This document shows, in pieces, positions 13,093 to 24,507 of a DNA stretch of 64,000 nucleotides (positions within the stretch are counted from its first letter, which is position 1; each line of letters starts with the position of its first letter). Both the position numbers and the translations under genes were made by a program. This stretch comes from Yamagishiella unicocca (lineage: Eukaryota; Chlorophyta; Chlorophyceae; Chlamydomonadales; Volvocaceae): positions 1,054,001 to 1,118,000 of the forward strand of contig BDSL01000004.1 in assembly GCA_003116995.1 (NCBI GenBank), written 5' to 3'. The notes under the pieces were generated by a model, which was given only the letters and a program-made list of their open reading frames with translations, made no database searches and was not told the DNA's origin.

Positions 13093-13990
13093 AATTTTGC
13101 GCAGGCGAGGCAATGACAATCAGCGGTGGTCAGCTCACGGCAATGCCAGTTCAGAACTTGTATATTGAAGGAATGGCTAAAGAATTGTATAAAAATCGGT
13201 AGGAAGGCGTCGGGCCCGAAAGTCGATCTATTCCGTCGAGTACGGCACCAGTCATGGCAAGGCGTAAGCATACTGTTATTAAAGTTCACCACATACCTTC
13301 ACGGTGGTTCGTTTCTTTCGGCGGGTAGATTGCGATCATCGGCCTTCGCAACACCCGACCCCAAGCCTCCACTCGTGCTGCACGTACAAGGAACAATAAC
13401 GAACACTGTAAATACCAGAGGTTACTAGAGGTTAAAAATTTACGTGCTAACGTGGTTTGAGTCGCAGCGACAGTCCGCTCGAACAACTCGGAAATGGTGC
13501 GTTGCCCTATTCGTGCTCGCGCTTCCCTTGTACGTGTGCATGACACATATATTCAGCGCGGGACTTCTTCACGTAACCCGCCATAAAGGGAGTTGAAGCA
13601 ACCCTAAGCCTCCAATCCCAACCCGATGCAGGGCTGGACAAGCTGGATGATTGGTCAAATGGTTTCGACCACTCTGATCCTGGGTTCTCTTAAGCGGTCT
13701 GGTGTTATCGTGTAAGTCACGGGCAGCTGGGGTCCTGCGCTTAGTGCAGCTAAGTTTATGGCACGTCAACTACAATCCGCCACGCTGCTATGGGTTGTGT
13801 TAGTCCATGCGAACCAACGCGAGCGCCAGTCTGTGCAGATCGGTGGGAGGAAATGGGGCATGAGGGCGGATGCCTAATGCCTTCACGTGTGGCTAGTAGG
13901 GTTATGGTTATGTGTAGTGTGGCTCGCGGTTCGTGGCCCGCCACCGCTCCCTGCCCCGCGACGGTTCTTGGTCAGGTGGGCAGGCGTTTT
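13093..13990. other. Region upstream of glutamate kinase copy B
   Basis: No gene supported. It should include the copy B promoter. A TATAAAA string lies on the plus strand near 13187, but no plus-strand gene starts close after it. Confidence 0.5.
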
Positions 13991-14053
13991 CTCTTTGGGA
14001 AAGTCCCTCACCTCGCATGGTGCTTCCCGCCCTCTCGTCCCCGTGTCGCAGGG

Positions 14054-14472
14054 TGCAGCCGCAGGCGTTCAAGAATGAGAACGCCCGCGTGGTGTTCACT
14101 AAAGTGGTGAGCGCCATGGCCGCCGCCTCGAACCCCAAATCCCCGGAAACCAGCTCGCTTTGCTCAACAAAACCGCCTCCCCCCCGAAAACCACCTTGAC
14201 GTCGCCCCGCAACCGTGCTGACGACTCGGCCAGCTGCCACAGAAGCAACGGTGCTAGTATGCCCGTGCCTAGTCAGTCCGCCGTGTGATTAGCCGGGGCC
14301 CGTTCCGTCTCTCATTTTTCCCCTTCCCCTTTTTTCCCGCTCCTTCCCACTGTCATCGTATCCTCATTAGCGGGCCCTCCCTGGTTGGTGGCCGTTGCCC
14401 CTGTGTGCAGGTGAGCATTGGCGAGGACATGTCGGAGCTGCTGGAGCGAGCCTACACGACGGCACATGAGCG
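14054..14472 (+). other. Two possible coding exons, gene unresolved
   Basis: After a GTCGCAG acceptor near 14052 the frame reads VQPQAFKNENARVVFTKV and ends at a GTGAGC donor. After a GTGCAG acceptor near 14410 it reads VSIGEDMSELLERAYTTAHE and ends at a GTGGGT donor. Both end in phase 0 and join cleanly. I found no start codon and no confident downstream exon, and I do not recognise the product. The local composition is less biased than the surroundings, which favours real coding sequence. Confidence 0.3.
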
Positions 14473-15849
14473 GGTGGGTGACCGGGAGCCCCGGACGTGT
14501 ATGGCTGCAGCGCGGTACCCCTTACAGCAGACATAGCGCAGAGGCGTATGGGAGCCGGCTGGGCACGTGGCTGGACGAACCGATATACCAGCAACTGGGC
14601 GCACCCTACATCTCGGTCCATCACACCACGACACGGATTGAGGCCCGACCAGCTGCCGGACCACACCACACCACAGGGAGCTGCCAGGCCTTGTCTAGAC
14701 GAGCAGTGACAGAAGCGGGGTCTACTGCGTCCGTACTATGCTCGTCCGCCCTCCTGAGTATGACTAATGTATGCTTGGCCCCCGGATCTGCATATTTCAT
14801 TCCACGGGGCGGCGGGGGCGTGTCTAAGACCCCAGCGTTACGATGCAGACGGTTCCAGCGGGCGTCCGATCCCGAATTCCCCAGTCACCAATCCTCCCTC
14901 CGCTTGGTTCGGCCCCATCCTCACACCTATCTACAGATTTACCCGCCGCCAGCCAAGAGGTGATGGTTAGGCTGCCCAGGGGGATGTACAGGCGTTCGGA
15001 GGGCGCAGCTGCCCACTATTGGCGCGTGTGGGAGGGCGCGGGCGCAGCTGCTGAGCCGCTGCAGCTGCTGACAATCGGACTACAGACGAGGGCAGGTGCC
15101 GGGGACGAGGGCAGGTGCCGGGGACGCGGGCAGGTGCCGGGGACGCGACCGTCATGCCGCTGCTGGTTTCATCCCCGCTGCCGTGATGTCGTGGGTAAGG
15201 TGCCGCTGTCGTTGCCGCTGGCGTTGCAAGTGGACTTCAGCCGCCAGCCTGGTACGAGACGCAGCTTCGGTGTGCGCAGTTAATGAGCAGCTTCGGTGGG
15301 CGGCCGTTAACGAGTACGGTGGTGGTGGTGGCGTGCCCCCGACAGCTGGCTCCCGGGTACAGGAGGCCTGGGCGCACTGGCGCCCGGCGCGACGTGGCCA
15401 CCTGTGCCACCGCGAGGTTTGGCAGCTCCGCCGGGTGCACTCCTTGCCGAAGCGCGTTGCGCGGGTGGTCATGGTAGTGGTGGTAGGTTGTGAGAGCGGC
15501 TGTGGGCGAGGCTGGGGATTGCGGTCGGAGACCAGTGGCAGTGGCAGTAGCACCACCAGCCTGGCGCCGCGGCGCGAGGCTCCTGGGAAGGTGGGGCCGG
15601 GACAGCGCTGTCAACTTCCGCGGCCAGCGCAGCCGCCGCCAGCGGAAGGACCAGGTGGGGCGGGGCTTGATACTGTGCCGCTGGTGCTCCCCTCGGGCCT
15701 TATGTCCGCCTTCGCGGCCGACTCAGCCGCCGGGCCGGCGGCTTCTACAGCTACCGGGAATTAGCAGCACGTGAGCTGCCGCATGTTATGGCTTGATGCT
15801 GGCAGCAGTACTGCTGGCCGCGGGCTTCTTGTACGGCATCCTAGGTAGG
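14473..15849. other. GC-rich stretch with no resolved gene
   Basis: Long open frames on both strands here are Arg/Gly/Pro-rich and look like composition effects. It contains the 20-bp minisatellite at 15089-15147. A short hydrophobic frame at 15795-15840 could be part of an unresolved plus-strand gene. Confidence 0.4.
15089..15147 (+). repeat. 20-bp minisatellite, three copies
   Basis: Three consecutive near-identical copies of a 20-bp unit beginning GGGCAGGTGCCGGGGACG. The unit is not a multiple of three, so a conserved coding role is unlikely. Confidence 0.85.
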
Positions 15850-17281
15850 CTATTTGTAAGGCTCCAGGTCGCAAATCATCTTATAGGCGTGGCGGCCGGT
15901 GGTGTAGTAGTCCTCCTGCCGGTCCGGGGAAAAGAAGGGGGTGACGGGGCAGGACCGCGCGGGAGAGGAAGCTCATGGGTCAGGTTCTGGCAGAGGGGTT
16001 CGATTCCCCGCCCGTGCTGGTGGTGGCGCCAAGCCTGGGCGCGTCGCGACCAGCACATGTAAGCCCCTCGTCTGGTTCATCTCCCGTACCACCCACATCC
16101 GAGTAGAGGACTACCGGTACCAGTTTGCCGGGCTCAGCTAGCGTACCGGCCTGCAGCGGCAGGCTGCGCCCTCCTGCGGCTTGCGGGTCCGAATTGCCCG
16201 CGCTACCTCCTGAAATCCAGTCGCTTCGCGCTGGTTGCCAGTACTGCCACCCGGGCTCACCCCACCCCCAGCCAGCCCCCAGCCGCCCCGACCTCACCAA
16301 CAGGCCGTCTTCGTTGAAGCCCAGAGATCTGCGGCGGGGGCACCCGGTGCAGCAGAGCGGAGCAGCGGGCAGGGCGCCGCGAGGGTTACGTGAGGCCGCG
16401 GTGGGGAGCAGTGATAGGGGAGCTGCGGGGAACCGCCAGTCCCAGGGCGGCGGCCTTCCCACCTGTACAACTGTACGGCCGGCTCGTTGTCCAGTGCGAC
16501 ATGGAGAGTGGACGAACTAGATCGCCGCTGGGTGGCTGCCGTACGCAGGACCGCCTGTGCAGGGCAGCCCCCGGGACGTGGGATGTTGGTTTTCGGTGGC
16601 CCGGAGGCAGGTTGGCGAGCATGAGTGTGCATACACACCATGCACGGAACTGGTGTGTCAGTGTTAAGACTAACACTTGAGGGCTGCGGGGACCGCTTAT
16701 TTTGGCCTGGGTTTGCTTTTATCACCCTCGGGCTTCGGGTGTGCATCGCAGATACTATCGCCAGGTAAAGCACCGCCTCATCCCTTGTTTTCGCCCAGCT
16801 TGAACCGACCCCTTGTGCCCGCCCTCAACCGAACAATGCCCATACGCTCCGTGCCTCCCACCTGCATGAGGCTCCTGGCAATTCCCTGTCGGCGACAGTC
16901 GGCCCTCACAGCGATCTTGGATACGTGGACGTTCAGCCCTGTGCTGGTGCACAAGACGTACCCGCAGAGCTGCGATTCAGAGTGCGGGCAATTGCAGGTC
17001 TCAGGCGAGTCGCTCACAGACGAGGTGTGCCGCACCGTGCAACACGGAGTATAGGGGCGACGGATAGGGCGCACAGGGACGGCAGCGCCCGCAGCGGCTT
17101 CACCCACCTTCCCATCCGTTTCCAGACGCGCTACAACTAAGATACAGTTTCGCTTCTTGGCCATTTGCTCCAGCTCGCCATCTGCCCACGAGTCGTTCTT
17201 TTTAAAAGTTGCTCGTTCCAATCCTATGAGTTCTTCCAGGAACTTGGCAGAGTTTGCACTTGCAGTTTCTATCCTGAACAT
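15850..17281 (-). CDS. GNAT-family N-acetyltransferase
   Basis: Predicted acetyl-CoA-dependent N-acetyltransferase; the substrate is unknown. Exons on the minus strand: 17108-17281, 16862-16969, 16463-16554, 16298-16328 and 15850-15915. Phases close exactly, giving 156 aa. GNAT motif A is clear: VSKIAVRADCRRQGIARSLM, with the RRQGIA pyrophosphate-binding loop. Motif B follows as LHVALDNEPAVQLYRSLGF, ending in the usual NxPAxxLYxxxGF pattern, and the protein ends with EDYYTTGRHAYKM. The N-terminal strand and helix (residues 1-58) are of ordinary GNAT type. The 31-nt fourth exon carries only SLGFNEDGLL and would be missed by frame-based gene finders. An in-frame upstream ATG at 17407 exists, but the ATG at 17281 gives a typical family length. 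The gene is divergent from the 17.7 kb gene across about 430 bp. N-terminal amino-acid or small-molecule acetylation are both possible. Confidence 0.9.
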
Positions 17282-17373
17282 ATCCGTGACGGCCGGTGGG
17301 CGTGGCCAGGCTATGCTGCAGCACAAGACAGTTGTATGCGAACGGATAATGAACGTTCTGCCACGAGCTTTGC

Positions 17374-17380
17374 TATATAA
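17374..17380. promoter_or_regulatory. Candidate TATA box in divergent promoter
   Basis: TATATAA lies 93 nt upstream of the GNAT start codon and 330 nt upstream of the start of the plus-strand gene at 17712. The near-palindromic string can be read on either strand; distance favours the GNAT gene. Confidence 0.35.
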
Positions 17381-17711
17381 GCAAGAGCCTTGTATGTTCG
17401 GAACCAAAGTATGCGGATGGCGGGTGGGCCCGATATCGAACGGTCATAACGACCGGTACCAGAGCTCTTCGCCCTCATTTGCCGCAACGCGATGCTCACC
17501 GACGCAGCGTGACGTCCTTAAGTGCGTTCCGGATATCGCGATCCGTCGGTATGCTTATGGCTCCCACAATTGGGTGTACGGTCCATCCAACGTTTGCGAC
17601 GCAAGCAGTACGAGCACCTCCATCCGCAAGTGACACTAAAATTCGGCACTAGAACGATAACACTCAGACGATCCTACCGTATTTCTCACCGTCCCGCAGA
17701 AAGTAAATGAA

Positions 17712-19661
17712 ATGGCTTGGCCGCAAACCAGCCTTTACACCGGTCTTGAGGCCCTCTTCGCCGCACGCACCCATGCGCGCGACGCCACAGCAGCAGCGGC
17801 TGGAGGCGCGAGCGTGAGCGAAAGCGGCAGTGACTTCGTAGAGGTAGCGGTCACGCCTGAGGAGCTGCCGCCCGAGCTCAAGGAGGCCCTCAGCCGCACT
17901 CTTGCCCTCGTGGCGGGGACCACAAACGCTCGCGACACTCGGCGCATACTGCAAGACCACTACGCAAAGTAGGCACCTGTGACCGTCAGGAAGTTATATT
18001 GATATAGTCGAGGTCGCAAGTAGCTGCCGCTACCTGGCCAGATCGCGGCGATTGCACCGACCCGTGGGACAGTTTCGTCACTGTGCAATCGCCCATGCGT
18101 GGGTCCGCATTTCGGCATGGACTGGGGCCATTCCAACATGCCTGCTGAGCCCTGGCCGCTGCGCTGAAATTTGTATTCCCCAGTGTCCCGTTTTGGGAAG
18201 CGCTGCCGGATACAGCCCCAAGCCCCCACGTCCTGCTGGTGGATGCAAACCCAGGGCCCAATTCCTGCCCTCCCCTTCTGCTTTTGTGGGCCTCGCGTTT
18301 GTAGGTTTGCCCTGTACGAGACCAACCTGCTGTGGTGCCCACACAGCGTCAGTATCGCCGCGTGGATGGGCGCCGCGCGGCTGCTGCTGATGCCGTACGT
18401 GGAGGGCATCCGATGCCACCGCATCGTCCTCAGGCGCGTGCCCGCCGCGGGACCGTCGTCGGTCGCGGCACCACACCAGCACCCGCAGCAGCATCAACAC
18501 GCTGCAGGGCTGGAGGGTGCGGCGGTCGGCGCCCTCTCACCGGCTGCGACGCATGATGTTAACATGCAGGTGCGGCGACCGGACAGCCGATATGGTGTGC
18601 GAGGATGACACACACCGACTGGGCAAGTGGGTCGTTACTGGGAGGATGAAAGCGATGGTTAGAGAGAATTGATGGCAAACGAAGTGGACAGGTCCGCGTG
18701 CAGCCACAATAAACGGTTCAGACGTCGCCGGCCCGCTCCGGCCCACTTTCGTCCGAGCCGTGTGTGCCGTCCTCCCGGTATCGACCCACTTGCTCCCTCA
18801 CACCTCTCATCCACTGTATTTTTCAGTAATGTCGCGCAATGCTCGACCCCGCGCGCGCCTCCCCGTGTGCCCACAATCCCATACACTTGCAGATGCAGAT
18901 GGACGTGACGTTCGCGTGGCGGCCCCTGGCTCCGCTGCACAGCCTGCTGTCCTCCTGGGGCAGCAGGGGGCTGCAGCTGCCGGTCGTCACCACAGAGCAC
19001 ACCATCACGCTTACGGTGGACGCCCAGAGCAGGTGGATGGGGCACGGTGGGGGAGAGGAGAAGGGTGGGGAGGGAACCAAGGCATGGTAGGGGCATCAGC
19101 CCGCCCAGGAGCTGGGCTGCAGGCGGATGCGGCAACCCCATCTGGATGGAGGAGAGGGGAAGGATGAAGCCTTTAAGGGGTGTTGCCTGGCTTAAGATGA
19201 TGCGATCCAGCCCGACTGGGCGTTGCGTGCGGACGGATGTTTATTTTTGTATTGGTGAGCGGAGAGGCTATGAGAACCTGGCCGCGCGACGGGTTCATCC
19301 GCAGCTGTGGGTTGCGTGATGGTTTGTGCATATGAAGGCGCTGGTGCAGGGGCCGTCCAGGCGCATAGCCAGGCAGGCAGCTTCAACGAACAAGCACAGC
19401 TGCTTCAAGGACACTTCTGTCCGACCATGTCCGACCCTTCGGTCGTTGCACCGTATGTGCCCGGCGCAAGGCCCTCCTTGTCCTCAAACCACTGCGGCTC
19501 CATGTTTGGTCGGCAGCCCGCGTCCAGCAGCTACCTTTCCCACTGCATGCAGGGTGGTGGTGCACCGGGACGTTACCCACAACTTCCCCTCAGTCCCGGC
19601 CCTGCTCAAGGGCGTGCTGGGATTGCCTACGCCACTCATCGCCACGGTATTGCACGTCTGA
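17712..19661 (+). CDS. Conserved-looking protein, possibly NTF2/SnoaL-like fold
   Basis: Four exons, 17712-17968, 18305-18569, 18893-19032 and 19553-19661, close in phase and give 256 aa (TGA 19659-19661). The N-terminal 85 residues are helical, with an acidic Ser-rich linker and an EELPPELKEALSRTLALVAG helix. Exon 2 starts YAKFALYETNLLWCPHSVSI, recalling the NTF2-like pattern where a helix runs into a strand carrying an L-Y-x-x-x-x-x-x-x-P motif. Exon 3 has alternating strands (MDVTFAWRPLAPLHSLL, then TTEHTITLTVDAQSR), and exon 4 starts VVVHRDVTHNF, like the terminal strand with its His-Arg-Asp in SnoaL/NTF2-like algal proteins. The fold call is by strand pattern only. A His/Gln/Ala-rich loop interrupts the domain in exon 2. 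No targeting signal is obvious. Function unknown. Confidence 0.72.
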
Positions 19662-20892
19662 GCGGGCAGCGGGGTGAAGGACAAGCTTACGTCTTGCCAC
19701 GTGTTGCGTGCGGTTCTACTAGACGGGCGGATTTACGTTAGGGCTCCTAGGGTATGTTGAGGTCCTCAAGGACCTGCGTCAAAAGCTGTCAACATAGCTG
19801 CCAACTAGGCGGCAGCGTGTACATCACGGGGCTCGCAACATCGGGCGGTCGTGGCGGATATAGCGTGGCGCAGCGGCGGACGCTGTCCCGACTAGCCGTT
19901 TGCAGACGGTAGCCGTGGCTGGATGTGGAGTGAGCCTCATGGTGCAGTTTTAAAGTTGAGGGTCCGCTGTTTAGTGCAACGCGCCGGAGTTGGAAGACAG
20001 ATGTCGCGGTTGTAACGGTTACAGTTTTGAGAGCGAGGTAGTAGAAACTGTTACAATGGGTTCCAGACCAAAAAGCAGAACCATCGAGGTGTGCAAACGG
20101 GTTGTGAGAACGGCACTGGGCCCATTGGCCTGGTGTGGCATGCAGGCGTTGCAAATGGATTGCGGAAGGCGCTTGGAAAGCCGAAAGCCAGAAACCCAAA
20201 CCGTGCATTCCTACCGCACATTCTTGATTGGCAGCACACAGCCCTGTGACGCGATATCTGTTGCTAGAAGGCAATCGCCAATGTAACCAGTTGTGGCTGA
20301 TCAGTTGGCTGGAGGTCCTGTTCGCTTGCAAATCCCGTGCCGCTGCGATGCGCCTCTGGACTCCGCTCCCCGCCTACTAGCTCTGCAGGCACAGGCCGGG
20401 GCCTGAATTCCATCTTCGACCAGATGCCTAGCGCAAAGAAAACCCGGTAGCTGTCCTTCCAGCGGGTTGAGATCCACCTTCGTGCGGGGCGAAGGGGAAA
20501 TGTAGGGCGCAAGGAATGCCGCGGCATCGCCGCCCGTCTCAGGGAGGTGGCGACGACGGTCCTCCCAAGCCACGGAGGTCGTGTGGACCACGAGCGAACG
20601 ATCCACGGGGCCTCATCTGCGCTGCTTAATTTCAACGGGTCACGAGCAGTAGTGGTATTACCCCCGTGCGCATCCAAAAACAGACCCGGGAACTCTGCTT
20701 GTTACGCAGGATGCAGCCCTAAGGTGCTCTGCAGCGCGGATCCAGCATAGAAAACACCCGAAATTAAAGTTCCGGAACAAGCAGTTTACCTAGCAACTCG
20801 CCAGCTGGTGCTCCGCTGCGACAGAGTGATCTCCGGGTCGCCCATGCACACAGGCGCGCCCGCCTCTGATGCGTCCGGGGACACCGACCGCC
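19662..20892. other. Intergenic stretch with one short dispersed repeat
   Basis: No gene supported between the NTF2-like gene and the end of the glycosyltransferase gene. It holds a diverged repeat copy at 20038-20092 and the palindromic GTAACGGTTAC at 20012. The minus-strand frame at 20264-20677 lacks recognisable motifs. Confidence 0.5.
20038..20092 (-). repeat. Dispersed short repeat, diverged copy
   Basis: Matches the family core GTAGTAACTGTTACAGTGGG, then TTCCAGACC and AGAACCATCG, with several substitutions. The tail-like GTAGTA end is at the left, so the element runs on the minus strand. Confidence 0.7.
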
Positions 20893-23700
20893 TCAGCTCC
20901 TGCGCCAGCACGGAAGCAACCCAGGGAACCGAGGGGCACGGTAACAGTGTCCGGCTGTGTTCGCCTGAGCAGTCAGGCGAAATCCATGCCCCCTACACAC
21001 CGTTAGCGAACAGCGGCACCTAGCGTCCACTACGCAGCGGATGGGCGACATAACCCGTGTTCGACGCACGGCAGAGTGCGTTGAAGACACGACTGTTGCC
21101 CCATGCCGGGCGGGGCCCCCGGATGATGGTCGCTGGCTCGCTCGGTGCGCAGTCAATCCCACCTCGTGTCGCGCAATGTCGTGTTGCATGGCGGTCAGCT
21201 TATCGACGCCGCCGAGCGGCCCCGCCCAGTGAACTATGAAGGCAGCGTGGGGCGCGCCCGAGTAAAAGTTGCGGTGCTGGTTGAAAACCGAGTGGTCCAC
21301 AATAATCACACCGGAGTCGGCGGGGCTGGCAGAGTTGGCAGAGGTGGATGCCGCGCCCGCCTGCGACTGTACGCCCGCTGCCGCCGGGTCCGCGACAGCT
21401 GACGCTGCCTCGGCTGCATGCCGCCGCTGCTCGGCCTTCCGGCGATCCGCTGCTGCCATGTAGTCGTTCATGGCCTCCTGCTCCTGGAAAAAGTGCCCGT
21501 TGATGAGCCTGCGGTTTCGGAGCAGGTGGCAGGGCGGTGGCAGGGCGGTGGCAGGAGCTGCGTCGCTCCGCGGCTCCAGTGCGTGGCCAGGCGTACGCCG
21601 CCAAAGAGGCGAACGTCCACATCGGCTGCCCGCAGCGAGGGGCCCGGCAGGTACTGCAAGGGGCCTGGCAGGGCCTGGCAGGTGCCACGAGCGCGTGGAC
21701 CGGCGGCGGAGATCTACGAGAGCCGCTTCGCTGCTTGTCCCGATAGTTCGGACCATGTTCGGACCCTTCGGGTCGTGCACTGCTGTGTGCGCATGACCAT
21801 GCGAAGCCCAAAGCTTGTACTTCATTCCCAGACTGGCAAAGTCGACGCGTGCGTGCTTCAAGCCGCAAAATGTGCACAAGCACTGTCGTACTCGACGCTA
21901 ACGATCCCACGCCCTCCCTCTAATCCGCATTCACCCTTCCCCGCCTGTTGTATGCCTGGGTCAGGATGGCCACAGCACGCGGCCCCTGCGCCGCTAGGAA
22001 GACCCCCATGTTGATGCGCGACGGCGGCCCGCCACGGAAGTACTCGCTGCTCAAGACCAGCGCGGCACCACGACCGGCGTCGTGGGCCGCCACTAGGTCT
22101 TCCAGACGGATCTGCGCGAGGGACCCGTGGACAACGTAGAAACGGGCACCGTACGAGACAGGGTGTGGGAGAAAATGGTGCTTATTACGTTGGCGAGAGC
22201 ACCACACACCACATGTCGGGTGTCGCGCACGCAGGGCCAGGCCGAGACCGTGTGGGGCTGTCATGCGTGCGCATGCAAGCGAGAAGCCACGCGCGTTACT
22301 CCCGCAAACCGCCCCGCCGAGCGATATCCACCGTCAGGTCGACGACCAGAGCGTCTGCGTCAATGATGAGCAGGTAGCCGGACGCAGAGGCGGACTGCAG
22401 CAGCGCCGACGCCAGCACCAGCTTGCCCCACGACGGGGCCCGGGTCGGGTCAAGCTGGTCGTTCACCTCGCAATACCTGCACCCTCAACGACGGCAGGTA
22501 GTAGTAACTGTTACAGTGAGTTCCAGACCAAAGGGTAGAACCATCGGGCACATCGCCTGACACTGAAGGAGACGAAAAAGACGGAAACCAGGTGTTGCAG
22601 ACGTCAGCAAGGCAACTCCGCATGTCCTGCTCTGGTCCATCCAACGGCGAGTAATACACGAGCCGTCGTTTCGGGCCTGCTGCACCGTGACAAGCGGTAG
22701 GTGTGCAGCAACATGCAAATGGTGCACTCCAGGGACGGACTGCGACAGCTCTGGTGACGAGGAATTGGAAGCGATGGGGTACCTGTTGGCCGGGGCTGCC
22801 CGCTTTTCGCTGCGCGTTCAGGCTGCTCGCTTAGGCTACCCGCCCAAGGCCCCACCATGTTCCGGCCCCACCTGTAGCCCTGCTTCAACGCGTACAGCAG
22901 GCGGTTGGTGCGGACCATTAACGACAACTGCGGTGAAAGTCCCGCCTGAAAGGTCATCACTGTTGCGAAAGGCCGCCAGCCTTCGGCTTTGGCGGCGTCT
23001 GCGGCAGCAGCAGCGGCCGGAGCGACGGGGAGTTATTAGCTTACGTGTTTGCTCACGTGTTTCCCCATGCCACGGACATCTGGGCCAGCCCATGGGCCTG
23101 TGGTTGCCGCAAAATCTGTATTGGAGGCAGCGGCGCTGATGGCTCCTTCCCCTCCCTCTTTTCCTCCGTGGCTACCATTCCCACCGCACGCCGTTCCGCA
23201 AAGCGAAAGGACCAGCAGCAGCCTTTGCCCGCACCTCCTCCAAGGGCAGCAATGCAGCCATAAAATAGGCTGTTGCTGGTGCTACTACATTACGCGGTGC
23301 CGATGGTTTTGGACAGCCATTGACTGGCCGTCGTATGCGGCTTGCTCTAGAGTGGCCGTCGTTTCGGCCGTTGTTGTTCCTTGCCGCCCCTTGCGGCAAT
23401 TGCTTGGCCCCCCTCTCAATGCGCCTCGACCACCTCGCTGGCCCCCCTAGCGAACCTAGTGGCGCGAAGCATCTGTTGGCATGGGTATCCAACTGAAGGG
23501 CTTCGCCCAGCGTCGTCGCTGTGCAGGGCCCCCGGCGGGCCACCTGCAGCAGCGCAGTGCCGCCAAAGTGCGGCATGCGCCGCGCCCACAGCATCAGGTG
23601 CAATATCAGCCCTCCCAAGGCCAACGGCGCCAGGCACAGCACAACGGGCCGACAGTATAGGTACCGCGCATGCCGGCGCGGCCCCAGTCGACGAGCCTTT
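20893..23700 (-). CDS. GT34-like (GMA12/MNN10-type) glycosyltransferase, type II membrane protein
   Basis: Predicted nucleotide-sugar-dependent transferase of the secretory pathway. Well-phased exons on the minus strand: 22872-22998, 22332-22476, 21935-22111, 21163-21483 and 20893-20964. Motifs in order: VRTNRLLYALKQGYRYCEVN (the N-R-x-x-Y-A-x-x-x-G-Y start of the catalytic domain), SWGKLVLASALL, IIDADALVVD containing the DxD metal site, PPSRINMGVFLAA, EQEAMNDYM, and AFIVHWAGPLGGVDKLTAM with the terminal H-x-A-G-x-x-x-K. An Ala/Gln-rich insertion (about 40 codons) sits between EQEAMNDYM and VIIVDHSVFNQHRNFY. Around 23545-23700 a frame gives a basic stretch followed by the hydrophobic span VVLCLAPLALGGLILHLMLW, a likely signal anchor, but I could not join this exon to 22998 in phase, so at least one exon is missing from my model. 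The start codon is unresolved. The last exon is the phase-matched choice; another frame is also open there. Donor and acceptor sugars are unknown. Confidence 0.72.
22497..22584 (-). repeat. Dispersed short repeat in a glycosyltransferase intron
   Basis: Good copy of the family: GTAGTAACTGTTACAGTGAG, then TTCCAGACC, GGTAGAACCATCGGGCACAT and CGCCTGACACTGAAGGAGAC. It lies in the intron 22477-22871. I saw no clear flanking duplication. Confidence 0.8.
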
Positions 23701-24507
23701 TGTAGTCAAAGAGGCCGTAAAGGAGGGGACAGGCTCTGATGAAAGAGGTGTAAATTCATGTGGACGCATGTACGTGGATAAGGTGACCGCAATGTCTGTG
23801 GGTCCGGTGGGAGATGAAATCGCAACTGATGGGCATAGGCACGAAGAAGGGCCGTGCGCCGACGTAGTTGGGTCGTTTGCTGTGTTCGGCGTGTCGAAAC
23901 GCTGGTTTCCGTGGTTTGACGCCCAAATTATTTATATATCTGCCAAACAAGTATGCTGTCTGTCGCCCTTGCAACGGGCGGCATGAAGTTCAGGTGCTTC
24001 TGCGCGCTTACCCGAATTGTTGCGGCCATCATGGCCCTATATCACGAGCATCCTCACCAACATTTGTAAATGGAAGAGTAATAAGCTAATGATGCGCAAC
24101 ATACGCGCCGTAAGAAGCTTGTGTCGGGGCTCTGCACACTTTGGTCTGTTCCTATAGGGATTTGCGCATTTCATTGCCTAATGGACATCAAGTGCTCCAT
24201 TGGCTTTGCAACGGGTAAGACGAACTTCAGCAGAGGTAATCCTTTTGTCCTCTCCCAACATGGGTACGAGATAACTGCACGACTACCATATACGTCGCTC
24301 TGAACATATGGGCCCCTTCACATGTGCCAGTAGTGTACATTGTGTATTAATATAGGTCACCGTTGTTTCCATAAACTTTGCACCGGCAGACAGCAGTTGC
24401 GACCATAATCTCAGGGATAATTGCGGGTAGTCAAAAGTCGACCCTTTAGGCTTTGTTGGCCGCACCTCGACACATTAGCTGGGTTCTGTAAGGCTGCTCG
24501 TTTCAGC
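23701..24507. other. Divergent intergenic region
   Basis: It lies between the glycosyltransferase 5' end and the small membrane protein gene. AT-richer than the flanks; no confident ORF. Probably holds both promoters and the missing first exon of the glycosyltransferase. Confidence 0.4.

Noticed and set aside
15096..15764. 222-codon plus-strand ORF and overlapping minus-strand ORFs
   Set aside because: Arg/Gly/Cys-rich translations spanning a minisatellite, open on both strands; composition effect.
15985..16020. T-arm-like GGGGTTCGATTCCCC suggesting a tRNA gene
   Set aside because: No matching acceptor stem, D-arm or anticodon arm can be formed upstream, and the sequence lies in an intron of the well-supported GNAT gene.
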